From Sabellastarte sp. h YS-2021 (Eukaryota > Annelida > Polychaeta > Sabellida > Sabellidae), in NCBI GenBank assembly GCA_964017235.1, contig OZ024934.1, positions 77,342,706 through 77,406,705 on the forward strand: a stretch of DNA of 64,000 bases. The letters are read 5' to 3'. This document shows, piece after piece, positions 1 through 10,895 of this stretch; the first letter of the stretch is position 1, and each line of letters opens with the position of its first letter. The translations under genes were made by a program, and so were the position numbers. The notes beneath the pieces are model-generated. The model was not told the origin of the DNA, did no database searches, and saw only the letters and a program-made list of their open reading frames with translations.

Positions 1-354
1 CTCCCAACAAGAGTGCCACTACTTGAATATCCAAGAATAGACTACGACTAGCTACAGGCTGCACAGTGGGCTTATATAAATGCAAGGTACACATGAGTGT
101 ATCATACGGCACATGCAAACCATTTAAGTGAATGGGAGCACCTGCAACACTAACAGGGAAAACGCACATGCCCAAGCCTCTCGTAGATTTCCCTTGAGAC
201 GTGGATGCATTTGTAGCCATACTGCGTGCACATAGAGAATAATGTGCATGCCAATTTTCATTGCAGGGTCTTTGCAACCTCAACATTCTGTTATAAAATC
301 GCACGTGTAGCTAAGTGTCCCATGCAAATTAGCTGATTTTTCGCTGTAACCAGG
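1..354. other. Non-coding stretch, nothing recognised
   Basis: No exon, RNA gene or clear repeat is visible. A minus-strand open frame that starts to the right (to 692) overlaps a dispersed repeat and has no family resemblance, so I do not treat it as a gene. Confidence 0.5.
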
Positions 355-572
355 ATATACCTGCAAATTTGTACCATATCTTTTTCAAACATGTGCACAA
401 ATATTTGGTTTTCATAAAGCACTTGTAAATTTATTATATATAAGCTCATCAGACAGTATGCTGGTGTAAAAGCCAGTATGTGCAAGAGTACATTATGCAA
501 ACTGAAATTTGATTGTGAAAACTGGAAGCTTGCCTTACTTACAAAGTAACTGTAGCCTTTAGCAAGGCTATA
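355..572 (+). mobile_element. MITE family M1, copy A (left end degraded)
   Basis: This roughly 220-bp segment matches four other copies in the window (near 17.9, 40.6, 43.5 and 46.0 kb). Shared blocks are the CATAAAGCACT motif, the GTGTAAAAGCCAGTATG-like centre, and the right end, which finishes AGCCTTTAGCAAGGCTA. In better copies the two ends are inverted repeats of about 22 bp (AGCCTTGCT..GGCTCAARTTT). The left terminus here has decayed. There is no coding capacity, so it is a non-autonomous DNA-transposon-like repeat. Confidence 0.6.
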
Positions 573-829
573 GACACCAAAGCCGTCACCGATGATTGCC
601 TCGCTGTAATCATAGTTATAGTTGATATAACACAGTAAAATTCCAAAAAGAAGATTAAGTATTACAGTTAAACAACTGATACAGTTTGGCAATGAATTCT
701 TGATTTTTTAGTATTTTGTAAATATCCATTGAATATTTTTTAAGCAAGAGCGCTAGTGAGGCTCACGCTAGAGATTACTTTTTTCATCTTTTTTTGTTTG
801 TTTTTCTCTTTTGTCTCTGGACTTTCATC

Positions 830-950
830 GCTTATGGCGAAGCATGATGAATACCTGTCTCATCACTGAAATTAAGCAGTAGTGGTCTACATTAGTTCTT
901 GGATGGGTGACCGCCTTAGTGCACTACTCGTATCTGTGATGGTTTTGCAG
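830..950 (+). pseudogene. 5S rRNA-derived sequence
   Basis: The stretch at about 862-915 reads like the internal control region of metazoan 5S rRNA: ATCACTGAAATTAAGCAG, then a GGTCTACATTAGTTCTTGG segment, then ATGGGTGACCGCC. The 5' part (GCTTATGGC..) resembles the start of 5S. The outer stem is not preserved and the 3' third diverges, so this is unlikely to be a working 5S gene. It is either a 5S pseudogene or the head of a 5S-derived SINE (SINE3 type). An 8-bp direct repeat GCGCTAGT flanks it (about 750 and 954) and could be a target duplication. Confidence 0.7.
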
Positions 951-1316
951 CTTGCGCTAGTAGACCGAAACCCCTTTCGGCTTTGTTCTTATTCAAATAT
1001 AATTAAACAATTTCTCCTTCTGACAAACTAAAATGTACTGCCTTAATGGTATATTTTTCAATTTAAAGCATCACCCCGTAAAACTTTTCCCACTAGTTTT
1101 ATTATTTTGCCAACACCCTGGGTTTCTCAATATATTCACAAATAACACTTTAGCACCTTATGACAATATGTTGTATGTTTATTTACATGACTATTGAGTC
1201 CATTCAATCCAGGACCTTGCTTTACAGTATGAAAGGTGCAATCCAAAAAAGTATCATTTGTATGGCTCCAGTAAACAAATACTAGAAATGTCTGTATTAC
1301 TGAGATTTGGGTTTTT

Positions 1317-1612
1317 CACACATATATCTCCACACTAACCTGATGGAGACTCATACACATATATATCAACAATAAACTTATGGAGACTCATACACACATA
1401 TATATCCACACTAAACTGATGGAGACTCATACACACATATCTCCACACTAACCTAATGGAGACTCATACACATATATCTCCACACTAACCTGATGGAGAC
1501 TCATACACATATATATCCACACTAAGCTTATGGAGACTCATACACATATATATCCACATTAAGCTTATGGAGACTCATACACATATATATCCACACTAAG
1601 CTTATGGAGACT
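1317..1612. repeat. Minisatellite, about 37-bp unit, about 8 copies
   Basis: The core TGGAGACTCATACACA followed by TATATCTCCACACTAA recurs about eight times, with unit lengths of roughly 35-40 bp. The main variation is in the number of TA/CA dinucleotides and in the CTGA/CTTA junction before TGGAG. The last unit breaks off into unrelated G-rich sequence. Confidence 0.9.
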
Positions 1613-1830
1613 CTTTGCTATCGGATCCAGAGGGGGGATTCAGGGGGTTTGAACCCCCTTTGAAAAATGTTAGGGGTTTCAACAATGAACCCAAAGCAAC
1701 AGACACAGACTTAAAAGATGAATATCCGACACTGGATCGCTCATGTCAAGAACATGTGACCAAAAATTATTTAAAGCTGGATCCGCCCCAGCTCATCCAT
1801 GATACTTATTACATTTGTAATTGACATTTT
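1613..1830. repeat. G-rich hairpin-bearing sequence, possible repeat
   Basis: Directly after the minisatellite comes GGATCCAGAGGGGGGATT, then GGGGGTTTGAACCCCC, which can fold as a short stem-loop. The following 150 bases contain an open frame of 69 codons with no recognisable domain. I see no second copy in this window. Low-confidence repeat call; not a gene. Confidence 0.3.
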
Positions 1831-1859
1831 AAAGCCAAGATATCTAGACCATTTGAGAG

Positions 1860-2092
1860 AGAAATAGTGGTCACTCATACTGCCCACCATTCAGGTCCAG
1901 AATTTGATTCCCGTTCGGACTGACAATTGGAAAGTTGGTAGTTGTTTACTGGTGTCCTATGTTATTTTTTGTCTAGAGAATGTTGACCAACTAGTATACA
2001 CACCTTTCCTCCATCGCCTTAACTACCCACCATGCTATGATCTGTACACGATGTGTTGATAGCCATGTTAAATTTTAATCAATCAGCTAATC
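1860..2092 (+). mobile_element. SINE A, strongly diverged copy
   Basis: The order of blocks is that of the SINE A family: a B-box-like TTTGATTCCCG, then GGAAAGTTGGTAGTTG, TTGACCAACTAGTATACACA, TTTCCTCC, AACTACCCACCATG and GATCTGTACACGATG. Many substitutions and a decayed head suggest an old insertion. No target duplication is visible. Confidence 0.6.
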
Positions 2093-2266
2093 TGAACCAG
2101 ATGCAAAGGAAATGATACAATTTCAAGAGCCTGTAAAAAATTCTACAAATGCTTAATTCGTGTCAGAAATTGTTAGATGGTTATATGAATATATATAGAC
2201 ATATAAATATCATGACACCCATCTCCCTGATGTTATTGAGCAATAACTGTGCACTTTTTTCATAAG

Positions 2267-2499
2267 TTTGGTTTATTTGGGGTTTTACATCGCTTTCAAC
2301 ACTGTACAGGTCATATCATGACGGGTAGTTGGAAGGGCAGAGGAAACCAGTACATATAGTTCGCTAGGGTTCTGTACTGTAAAACTGCCGACCAACGGCA
2401 AGCAACTACCAGCTTTCCCACTTACGGCCATGACGGGGATCGAACCCCGGCCGCAGAGGTGGGAGGCGAGAGTGTTACCACTCTGCCACCGTGGCCCCC
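2267..2499 (-). mobile_element. SINE A, full-length copy with target duplication
   Basis: This is a tRNA-derived SINE read on the minus strand. On that strand it starts GGGGCCACGGTGGCAGAGTGG (A box), has the B box GGGGTTCGATCCCCG, a body ending in GCGATGTAAAACCCCAAATA and a short AT-rich tail. An 11-bp direct repeat TTTTTCATAAG lies on both sides (2256-2266 and 2500-2510). The copy is close to the consensus seen at 20.5, 27.4 and 40.7 kb, so it is probably young. Confidence 0.9.
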
Positions 2500-2785
2500 T
2501 TTTTCATAAGGCCCTTTCTCCTAAGTCTACTAATTGAAACCTACTTCTTGTTTTAAAAATCAGATTTGGCTTACTCAAATTGAATATCTCACATATCTTA
2601 AACTATTTCGTTTTTTATTTTATTCAAGTTCTGTTAAATTACATAAAAGATACCAAAAAATGAATAGAATTCTGGAATAGAAGTTTGCAGAGATGCTGAG
2701 GGTATTGGCAACATGGTTTCTTTTTGAATTATGAAAACTTTCCACAGTTTTTGACAATTACACCATAATATAATTACAAAATAAG

Positions 2786-3035
2786 CAAGAGCACTTGGGG
2801 GAAGTGCATACCTCCACCCAGGCTGAACACCCTGATATTTTAGATCAATGTATTCATAAATATTACTTAAATAATCTGGGATCCAGACAGTGATCCGGAT
2901 AACTACCAAAACCTTATCATCCAGTCCTTGTGCCATTATTGACTTTTACTGAAAATCTTTTCAAAATCCTAGTCATTTTGCAAACCAACAGACAAACAGA
3001 TGCTGCCAATTACATAACTTCCTTGACAGAGATGA
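2786..3035 (-). repeat. Dispersed repeat family G (CCTCCACCAAGGAGG type)
   Basis: Read on the minus strand, this starts near a CTGTCAAGGAAGTTATG-like end, continues with GTCTGTTTGTTGG, a GATCCGGATCACTGTCTGG-like block, and ends in AGTGCTCTTG. The same block order occurs at about 13.3, 38.9, 44.0, 52.9 and 53.8 kb. It has no open frame of interest and is likely a non-autonomous DNA element. Confidence 0.6.
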
Positions 3036-5344
3036 AGACTGTGGAGAATTGCTGCATCTACTAGAATATAGCCTATGTTACATCAGAATGTGAATATACA
3101 TCACTCCGATATTTTGTGAATAGACAGAAAACTAAGCAGGCTACGTTTAGCAGATCTGAGAAATTCACACTTTCTTTTTGTCAACAATTGAAAAACTCGG
3201 TCCTTTAGAACAGGATTACACACATTTATATAAATAGCATCCACAAATGGAGAATACATATTTGAGACTGGTCTTTTGCAAAGAACTGAGTAAGATCTGA
3301 GGTCCCTGGAAGTAACACAAGGTATCTTTGTCAGGTGTGTTTATATATAAAATTACCATATTGACAAAATATCAGCATTTTTATGGCCAATCTATACTCA
3401 GGTTACCTGGTATGTGAATGGCAAAAAGGCGGGGCAAAGAACACACAGAATTTTGTGATGTCACATAATTTTATTGCTCAAACAAATTTGCAAAAAAGGG
3501 AAAGTTTATTTTGTATTCAACTTCTTTTTCTCGCCAATGCCTAATCATATGATCAGACCTTGTTGATTTGTTTACTGTTACCATAGCAGCAATGTATTTA
3601 GAATACAATATCACGAGAAGTATTCTCAATTGTACATTCGACTGGTGGACTTTAAAGCTGGTGGTTGATGGGACCTGGATATGTAATGGACCTGAAATGT
3701 ATTTTATAATTGCAACAGTGGTAGAGAAAAAGTATAAAACTGTGGTGGTGTAATTATGTATCTGGTATGTATATAAATTATACAAACTGTAAACTTAATG
3801 CATTTACCTTGCATCTACACATTACATTTTTGTAATCCAGAAAGAGGATATACTCAAATCTTTCTGCATAGTTTTATATATTTTTTTGTTTTCCCACTCT
3901 GTTCATTGTTGATTGTTACTGTATATTTTGAGTGACATATAAGCCCATGTAGGACTGAGTATTTATTGTACTTTGCTATTTATATAGGTGTAACATTTAT
4001 TTGTAAAGATACATGTCACCATAATGAATAAACAAAAGAAAAATAATAAAATATACATGTGTCTGACTTGAATGACGATTACACTGCAACAGTAACCTGA
4101 TAATATTTTTTGTTGGGAATCAGATTGAGTATTTACACAAAGGTGGAACAGTTTTGTAACTCGTTTGGGACCCTTGTTGATCACGATATCTTGTAAAAGG
4201 CCTAGGGTTGGCTGATTATAAGCACCAGTGTATTGAATTGGGATGCTCTTACTTCTCAGTAGTGTTTTATTTTATTTCTAATTAAATACCTATATCTGCA
4301 AAACAAGAAAGCAATTGCGGAGCACAAGGCCCTACCAGGACAGTTTTCAGAAAATTCTTGATTATATCCAAAATATGATCCGGGTCATTCCAAAAATGTA
4401 ATCACTTCTTCCGTTGTCCAGGTTTTATCACACACACACAAAAAATTCATGAAGATCCGTTTATTATGTTTGAAGTAATTTCAACCAGAAGCCAAGCCAT
4501 TAAAAATGCATTGTTAATATGACCTTTGAAAATTTGGGATCTTTTTTGTATCCAGAATATGACGAAGTTCTTTCTCAACATTTAATCACGTTTTTCTTAC
4601 ATAAGCACTATATTGTCACCTAAGTACTTGGTCATTCCAATACAAATCTCTGTGATTGCTATTGTAATTTGTATCTGTTTATTTGTTTGGCTGATTGTCC
4701 ACATGAATAACCCAAAAAGCACAGATCAGCTTGGGGGATGGACATGGTTTGGTCTTCGTCATAGATGATCCAGGTTTGGATGGAGACTCCAGAATGATTT
4801 AAGCATTTTTCAACAATATCTGCACCATCACTCAAAAACTATTAACTGCGTTTTGGGACTTATTTTCAGATAACGTGGGATTTACATTTGAATCAGTCCT
4901 TCTCAAAGATGGTCAGTATCTCGAGCCCTGAAGTGTTTTTGTGACTTTTCGTGTTCCAATGTAAATGAAAAATATTATGTACAAAATACTTTACACCTAG
5001 TTTCAACTCTATTCTACTGGTTTTACTCGTATGTAACATAACTTTCCTCCATGTAATATACAAGTCAAATAATTGCCTTGAGTGGTTTGGGGTTTGAACC
5101 ACCTTCTTTTACCTGGGCTTGATCCACAGGTTGCATGGTATAGTTTGACCTTTATTTCGGCCAAGGTCACAGCGAATTTGCTTGACCTTGGCCTTTTAAT
5201 TACTTTGACCTTATTTTCTGTTCTGGTTCAAACAGGAAGGTGGTTCAACCTTTATGCACTATCACATTATAAATTGTGTTTATTTGTTAAAAGATTTAGT
5301 ATCAAAATAGAAGTTTTAAAACCCACTGGTTGTTTTAATCCTTG
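3036..5344. other. Gene-free interval upstream of the LINE
   Basis: No exon is supported. Segments around 4290-4480 and 4650-4890 have the look of decayed family G-like repeats (a TTTGTTTGGCTGATTGTCC block and a GGTCATTCCAAAAATGTAATC-like block), but I cannot set their borders. The opposing open frames at 3471-3785 overlap each other and have no family resemblance. Confidence 0.4.
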
Positions 5345-6700
5345 AGTTTGGACCATCTCACTTATCTCTGTCCAAGGGCATGCCTACAGCACTAGTGCTA
5401 CTCGACCTGTCTGCGGCATTTGATACTATCGATCATGACACACTCCTATCCTGTCTGTCGTCTAGATTTGGTTTTGCTGGATCGGCATTAAAATGGTTTA
5501 GATCCTATCTCCAGGATCGTTTTCAGTCAGTCAAGATTGGTTCTAGTCTTTTGAATTTGTTCAAATTGAAGTTTGGAGTCCCCCAAGGTTCTGTCTTAGG
5601 TCCCCTTCTGTTTTCCCTCTACACAACACCTCTGAGTCAAGTCGTCAGAAAATATACCGGAGTCCGTTACCACTTCTATGCGGACGACACTCAGTTGTTC
5701 ATTCACTTATCCCCTGATGATAGTCTCAAGTCTTTTGACCGTCTTAAATCATGTTTGAATGATATTCAGGTCTGGATGTCTGAAAACAAACTCAAGCTAA
5801 ATCCTGATAAAACAGAATTCATAGTCTTCGGTGCCAAAGACAGACACAAATGGCTCAGTGACTCACTACCTGTCAATATCCTGGGTAATTGTCTCTCTCC
5901 CGCAGATGTTGTACGCAATCTGGGCGTTCTGTTTGATGCAAAGTTTTGTTTCACCAATCACGTAAATTCTGTAATCAAATCCTGCTTTATCAGCCTCAGG
6001 GACCTTCATCGTATCAGGAGGTTTCTTTCTGTGGATACATCAGTGGTGATTGCAAATGCTCTGGTCAGTAGTCGTTTGGATTATTGCAACTCTCTTTTTC
6101 GCAGTTTGTCATCCCGAAATGCTACAAGGCTCCAATATGTTCAAAATGCGCTTGCACGGTTTGTCACTGGTGCTTCCAAGTACACTCACATTACATCCAC
6201 CCTTAGGACACTCCATTGGCTACCCGTTAGACAACGTATTATCTTCAAAACCCTAGTTTTGGTCTATAAGTACCTCACCACTGGCCAGCCTAAGTATTTT
6301 GCACCATATCTCCCCTTGTACAAATCTGCCGTGAATACAAGACGTTCCAATCCCAAAAATTTGTTCCTTCTGGTTCCCTCTTACTGTCCTTCCATCCATA
6401 AATCAAAGGTCCATTTTAACAACAGTTTCTCATATGATGCCCCTAAGTTATGGAATGATCTTCCATATGATATACGCAGTGCTCCAAATCTCTCCAGTTT
6501 CAAAAGTCGACTCAAAACCTACCTATTTCAGAAATCATTCCCACCATAGCTTCTTACTACCGAACACCGGACCGCCTCCCTGGCAACGACTCGGAACATG
6601 TCTAATGTCTCATGATTTATACCTTACGGATTGGATGGTGTGCCTTAGAATCCGTTGATACGGAGATTAAGCACCTGGACAACTGATTGATTGATTGATC
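5345..6700 (+). mobile_element. 5'-truncated non-LTR retrotransposon (L2/CR1-like LINE)
   Basis: This is the 3' portion of a LINE. It begins inside the reverse-transcriptase domain: in-frame residues before the Met at 5380 read HLSLSKG, as expected just upstream of RT motif A. It runs through the rest of the ORF, a 3' untranslated region of about 130 bp, and ends in a short (TGAT)n run at 6682-6699. Loss of the 5' part, including any endonuclease, is typical of target-primed reverse transcription. Clade assignment to the L2/CR1/Jockey group is by motif style only. Confidence 0.85.
5380..6549 (+). CDS. LINE reverse transcriptase, C-terminal fragment
   Basis: An open frame of 389 codons without stops or frameshifts. 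Visible RT motifs in order are LDLSAAFDTIDH (motif A, residues 8-19, catalytic Asp), FGVPQGSVLGPLLF (motif B, 65-78) and HFYADDTQLF (motif C, 98-107, the YADD catalytic site). The thumb/C-terminal region follows, with LHWLPVRQRI (near 279) and a W-N-D-L-P motif near the end, both usual in L2/CR1-like ORF2 proteins. The fingers domain and endonuclease are missing because the element is 5'-truncated, so the Met at 5380 is only the first ATG and not the native start. The intact frame implies a fairly recent insertion. It is not expected to be mobile alone. Confidence 0.9.
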   Translation: MPTALVLLDLSAAFDTIDHDTLLSCLSSRFGFAGSALKWFRSYLQDRFQSVKIGSSLLNLFKLKFGVPQGSVLGPLLFSLYTTPLSQVVRKYTGVRYHFYADDTQLFIHLSPDDSLKSFDRLKSCLNDIQVWMSENKLKLNPDKTEFIVFGAKDRHKWLSDSLPVNILGNCLSPADVVRNLGVLFDAKFCFTNHVNSVIKSCFISLRDLHRIRRFLSVDTSVVIANALVSSRLDYCNSLFRSLSSRNATRLQYVQNALARFVTGASKYTHITSTLRTLHWLPVRQRIIFKTLVLVYKYLTTGQPKYFAPYLPLYKSAVNTRRSNPKNLFLLVPSYCPSIHKSKVHFNNSFSYDAPKLWNDLPYDIRSAPNLSSFKSRLKTYLFQKSFPP

Positions 6701-6735
6701 TGGAGGCTGGCATAACACAAAAAAAACTAATTATT

Positions 6736-6857
6736 GGAACAGGTTTATACCAAGGACTTAGTCCTTATCAAAGAACTTTTTCCATACTTCCATTGCTGGA
6801 ACAGGTTTATACGCATGACTTGGTCCTTCTTAAAGAACTTTTTCCATACTTCCTTTA
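6736..6857 (+). repeat. Two-copy tandem duplication, about 62-bp unit
   Basis: GGAACAGGTTTATAC begins at 6736 and again at 6798. Each time it is followed by a related stretch ending AAAGAACTTTTTCCATACTT. The two units are similar but not identical. It lies about 35 bp beyond the LINE tail. Confidence 0.85.
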
Positions 6858-6859
6858 TG

Positions 6860-8740
6860 GCTCACACTTTCTATGGGTTACAGAATACTGTTTTTATTCA
6901 GACTATGTTTGTTCAACCCTAAACACCTTTGCTATCTATTGTTCAAACGTAAAAGTGGGACCAGGACTTTAGCAAAAAAAATCCATCTGTAAGTTTTGAA
7001 TGGCAATATGATATTATAATAATGCATAATGATAGTACTCACAACATCAGTTGGCTAATAAAAACAAGTACATCTGATATATTAAGTGCATATGAGCAGA
7101 GACAGAAAGTGCATCATTAAAGACATGTAATTGTTTATATATTTCCTGCAAGAGCAGCCTCGTAGAATATTTATCTTATTTCTTCAGACACATAGATGTA
7201 GATGGTTTTTTTAAACAACCATACAGAAAGGTTCTGGTAAATGTTTTAATTGGCTCTGCCCGTTTCAATCAAAACATCATAACACGGAAAAAAATTTAAT
7301 ATGCTAATTATGTTTTTAGGACATCTTTCATAAATGTTTCCAATGTTTTTTTTCTGACAAACTTGCATAACACATAGACCCACATCTCCAGCAATAGTAG
7401 ACAATTGGTTAAGGTTACATCTTAAAAACTTAAAGGTGCTAATGGAGATTGTATGTAAAAATACTATGTGTTGATTCAACACATCCTACTTCATTAGCTG
7501 TTAAGTGTGTAGTTAAAAGGAAGCTTTGTGTTTGTTTTGAATTATATTTTTGTTGTTATCTTGTACCTTTTTTTAAACGTGCCTCCAAGTGATCTATAAA
7601 AAGAACAGTATACGACAGGTTTTTAAAGAAATTTTTGTCTGTACCTTGGTTGTTTCTTTTGGAGGTATTCAATATTAATGCATGTGAAATTATTATGTTA
7701 AGGATCAGTTAAGAATGATAGCAGATTATTCTCAATGTTTGAGATAGCAGTGTTACGTAGTCTAGTTTGGTATTTGATGTGATCAGACAAATATCGTCTA
7801 TAAATACAAATAGGAGTCCCAATTTAGCTGGATTTTTCACAAGATAAAAAGGGTCCTAGATGGGATATATATTTCATATAAAAATCTCTGAGGAATGTTC
7901 TGAAAATAAAGATCAACTGTATAGACCTCTCGTTACTAGAATTACTAAGCTAAGGATCTGATGTGTAATATATGTAAAAAAACTTTGCCTCTGCCTGTCA
8001 AAACAAGTTGAAAGGAAAAGCCAGAAGCTTTGAGAATCATCTCTTCTCTGAAATAACCAACAACATTTGATGTGGTGAATCTGTTTTTAAAGTGTTGAGA
8101 GGAGAAACTATGGGGAGGGGGATTTCTGTATCCGTTAAAGTTGCTTTAAAACTTGGAATATGTGTAAGATACAAATAAGTATATAGAAGGTTAAAGCTGT
8201 AATTTATAATACAAGTGTGGTTGTGGGGAGGCGGGGTTGTTGTTGGTACAAGTGTGTGTACGTGTGTGTCTGGCTGGATGCACGTGTTTATGTATGGCTA
8301 TATAAATGCGTGGGGTTTTGTTGCGTGAAAATGTTCTGCCTCATTTTGTGAGTGGGCTTTTTTCACCACTCTCTATCTTCATCTTACTTGCTTTGATATT
8401 CAAAAGTGTGCAGATGTGTTATACAGATATATATATAAGATGATGTGAATTTATTAATCAGATGTTTTGACAGTTGAATCACATATCTCTACACTTCCTC
8501 TGTTTCTTGCCCTACCCTCTCTCTCACTGGGATATGTCTTTGTAGAAAGCTGACTGGAATTGGATATTTACACTTATTAGTTTTAAATTTTATGTCTAGA
8601 TATATACTAAATTGGATAACATTTTGACAACACTAAAATAGAAGATATTAGGAAGACATGAAAAACTATTAATATGTTATTTTCTCAAAGAGTTGTATGT
8701 ACGTAAAGTTTTAACAAATGTGCTTTCCTTTCTATTTTAG
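6860..8740. other. Gene-free interval before the first supported exon
   Basis: AT-rich sequence with no supported exon or clear repeat. Short GT-rich runs occur near 8220-8290. The promoter of the discoidin gene could lie here or farther upstream; I see no motif that would fix it. Confidence 0.4.
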
Positions 8741-8874
8741 ACTGAAAAAAGTGATCACTGAAAAGATTTTATTTATGTGAAACTGGAATAAGAAGAAAGC
8801 AACAAAACCACAATTGATCAGCTGTTGGATAACCATTGATGTTTATTTGGATACAGAATAAAAGTATGACAAAG
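8741..8874 (+). other. Probable 5' untranslated exon of the discoidin gene
   Basis: A good polypyrimidine tract and acceptor (CTTTCCTTTCTATTTTAG) precede 8741, and a strong donor (AAAG|GTAAGA) follows 8874. The 134-bp interval has stops in all frames except near its end, where ATG ACA AAG runs directly into the donor. Spliced to the exon at 21541 this gives Met-Thr-Lys followed by the Met of the signal peptide, in frame. The exon is therefore mainly 5' UTR and may add three residues. It is inferred from splice signals alone; because it has an acceptor, at least one more exon should lie upstream. Confidence 0.5.
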
Positions 8875-10284
8875 GTAAGAATAGTAGATTTGTTATATTT
8901 TACTTCAAGTGTTTTTGTAGTATCTGAAAAAGAATCATAAATGATCAAATGTGCATTGTACCAAGTATGTTTGTTTTAAGCTGAACTGATATATTATAAA
9001 CAAACAACAGCAACATATTTCTACACAAAATATTCCTCTCTGCTTATCTTTGTAAAAAAGGAAAACACAAACTACTTCTTCTCCATGAAATTTACTCAGA
9101 AGATATAATCTTGCAAATTTTGAATCTTTAGTTTTCTTCACAATAAAATTATTTTTTTCATCCAGGGTTCCAATGAACATACAAATTTTAAAAAAATGTC
9201 CCACATACCATGAATATCTATTCCTATCTGAAACAAGTGAGCAATTGAGGTTTTAATGGTGTTAATAGGCTTTATGGCAGCAAAGGTTAAATGCTTTCTA
9301 AGTCTGTAAGATAATCTGTGGACATTTTTTGTCTACCATTTAAACACTTTAGCAAAATAAAAGACACAACTGATCTGATGTTTATATTTACTAAGATCAA
9401 ATTTCTCCTTTCTGCTCCTTGCTTGTTCGGAAATTGACATATCTTGATGACGAAAATACCACATTAATTTACTCAGTGAAAGAATACTAGGTTAATTTAC
9501 TCAGTAAATTATGGTCTTTCTCTTTTGTTTAAAATGTCAACACACTTAATCATGACATGGACTTTTTTGTTATGTATGTATATGTGTCGACAAGGCGGGC
9601 TATTGTGTATATGAAATCTGTAGGACCAAATTATGTGTCTATCAAAGGAACCAAATCAATTAAAATAAACATCAACACCTAGTATATAAATATTCTTGTT
9701 TATGTAAATATCTGTATGGATCATCTACGTTGTAAAATGCCATTAGATATTTCCCAAGAAACGATGGTAAAATGGAATATGTTTTACATCACAATTTATG
9801 CACTGTCATCATCATTTATGTGTTCAGTAACTATTTATACAATTAAAGAAATGACCATATCATTGTTCATTGCGTGGAGACTACACCTAGTGATTTTTAT
9901 TTGTTTTGCACCTGTACCAATCATGTCCATATCAGATGTACTCGTAATATATTGCTATAAAAAGTAAATCCACCATCAGCTTTATTCATAAACATAAGTT
10001 AGTGAACATAAAGTATTTATAAAGCACCAAGTTGATGAAGACATCTTCTAAGGTGTTGATGCCCAAGAAGGGATAGTTTAATTTCCTAAGGGAAGTTCTT
10101 GTCCATAGGAGAAAAATACTATGGTGGAGGGTAGGCTAACCTGAATAGGTAAGTCTTCAGCTCTTGCCTAAATGCTGTAATACTGTCCTGGATATAGCGG
10201 ATACGGTTATGGAAAAAAGCGAAATTTGTTGGTTGTAGGTGCAACTTGAGGTGTATACTCTTGTATAAAATGTTGGTAGGCACA

Positions 10285-10372
10285 GCTGTCACTAATTATA
10301 CTGTATCACCTGAATGGAACAGACTCCCTCAGGCAAACCAAAGATATACCTCTTTTATTAGATTAGTAGTAC
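10285..10372 (+). mobile_element. Remnant of a LINE ORF2 C-terminus
   Basis: The translated frame reads SPEWNRLPQANQ, matching the usual closing W-N-x-L-P motif of CR1/L2-like ORF2 proteins, but only about 30 codons are recognisable. It sits directly before a truncated SINE A. It is a decayed fragment with no function. Confidence 0.45.
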
Positions 10373-10381
10373 ATACAGTAC

Positions 10382-10534
10382 ACCAGTACATACAGTTGGT
10401 CAAGGTTCAGTACTGTAAACTGCTGACCAATGGCAAGCAACTACCAGCTTTCCCACTTGAGGTCGGGCCGGGAACTGAACCCCGGTCTCAGAGGTGGGAG
10501 GAGAGAGTGTTACCACTCTTCCACTGTGGCCCCC
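10382..10534 (-). mobile_element. SINE A, truncated at its 3' end
   Basis: On the minus strand the head GGGGCCACAGTGGAAGAGTGG and a B box close to GGGGTTCAGTTCCCGG are followed by the body up to CTGTATGTACTGGT. The last 70 bp and the tail are missing. No target duplication can be seen. Confidence 0.8.
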
Positions 10535-10689
10535 ATCTATCTTTTAAATGCCATGATAATACTGTTTTAACATTTAAATACTCTGGTCCTGCAAAAGGGA
10601 TGAGGTATTGATGTTGTTATCATGCTTGTGTGTCTGTTTGTTCATGAACATAGCTAAAACATATATATATACATTGCATTGGGGCCATA

Positions 10690-10895
10690 GATTCACGCAA
10701 GGGGTGTTCTACTCATGACTCAGCCCTATTCAGGATACACACACTGCTTGGTTCATATTGGGATAAGTGTTCAGTGAATTAGACATGTTTGTAAAGGCCT
10801 GGATTCGAACATACACCGGCAGAGGTGAGAGCTAAGTGAACCAAACTTATTAGTCACTTAGGAACTTAGCCACACTATCTTGCCTTTTCTTGCCA
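10690..10895 (-). mobile_element. tRNA-derived SINE, family D
   Basis: On the minus strand GTGTGGCTAAGTTCC resembles an A box and TGTTCGAATCCAGGCC a B box, separated by a long middle part as in a Ser/Leu-type tRNA. About 110 bp of unrelated body follows. A fragment with the same GTTCGAATCCAGGC block is found near 37.0 kb. Confidence 0.5.

Noticed and set aside
291-692. Minus-strand open frame of 133 codons
   Set aside because: It overlaps MITE copy A, is rich in AT-driven hydrophobic residues and has no recognisable domain.
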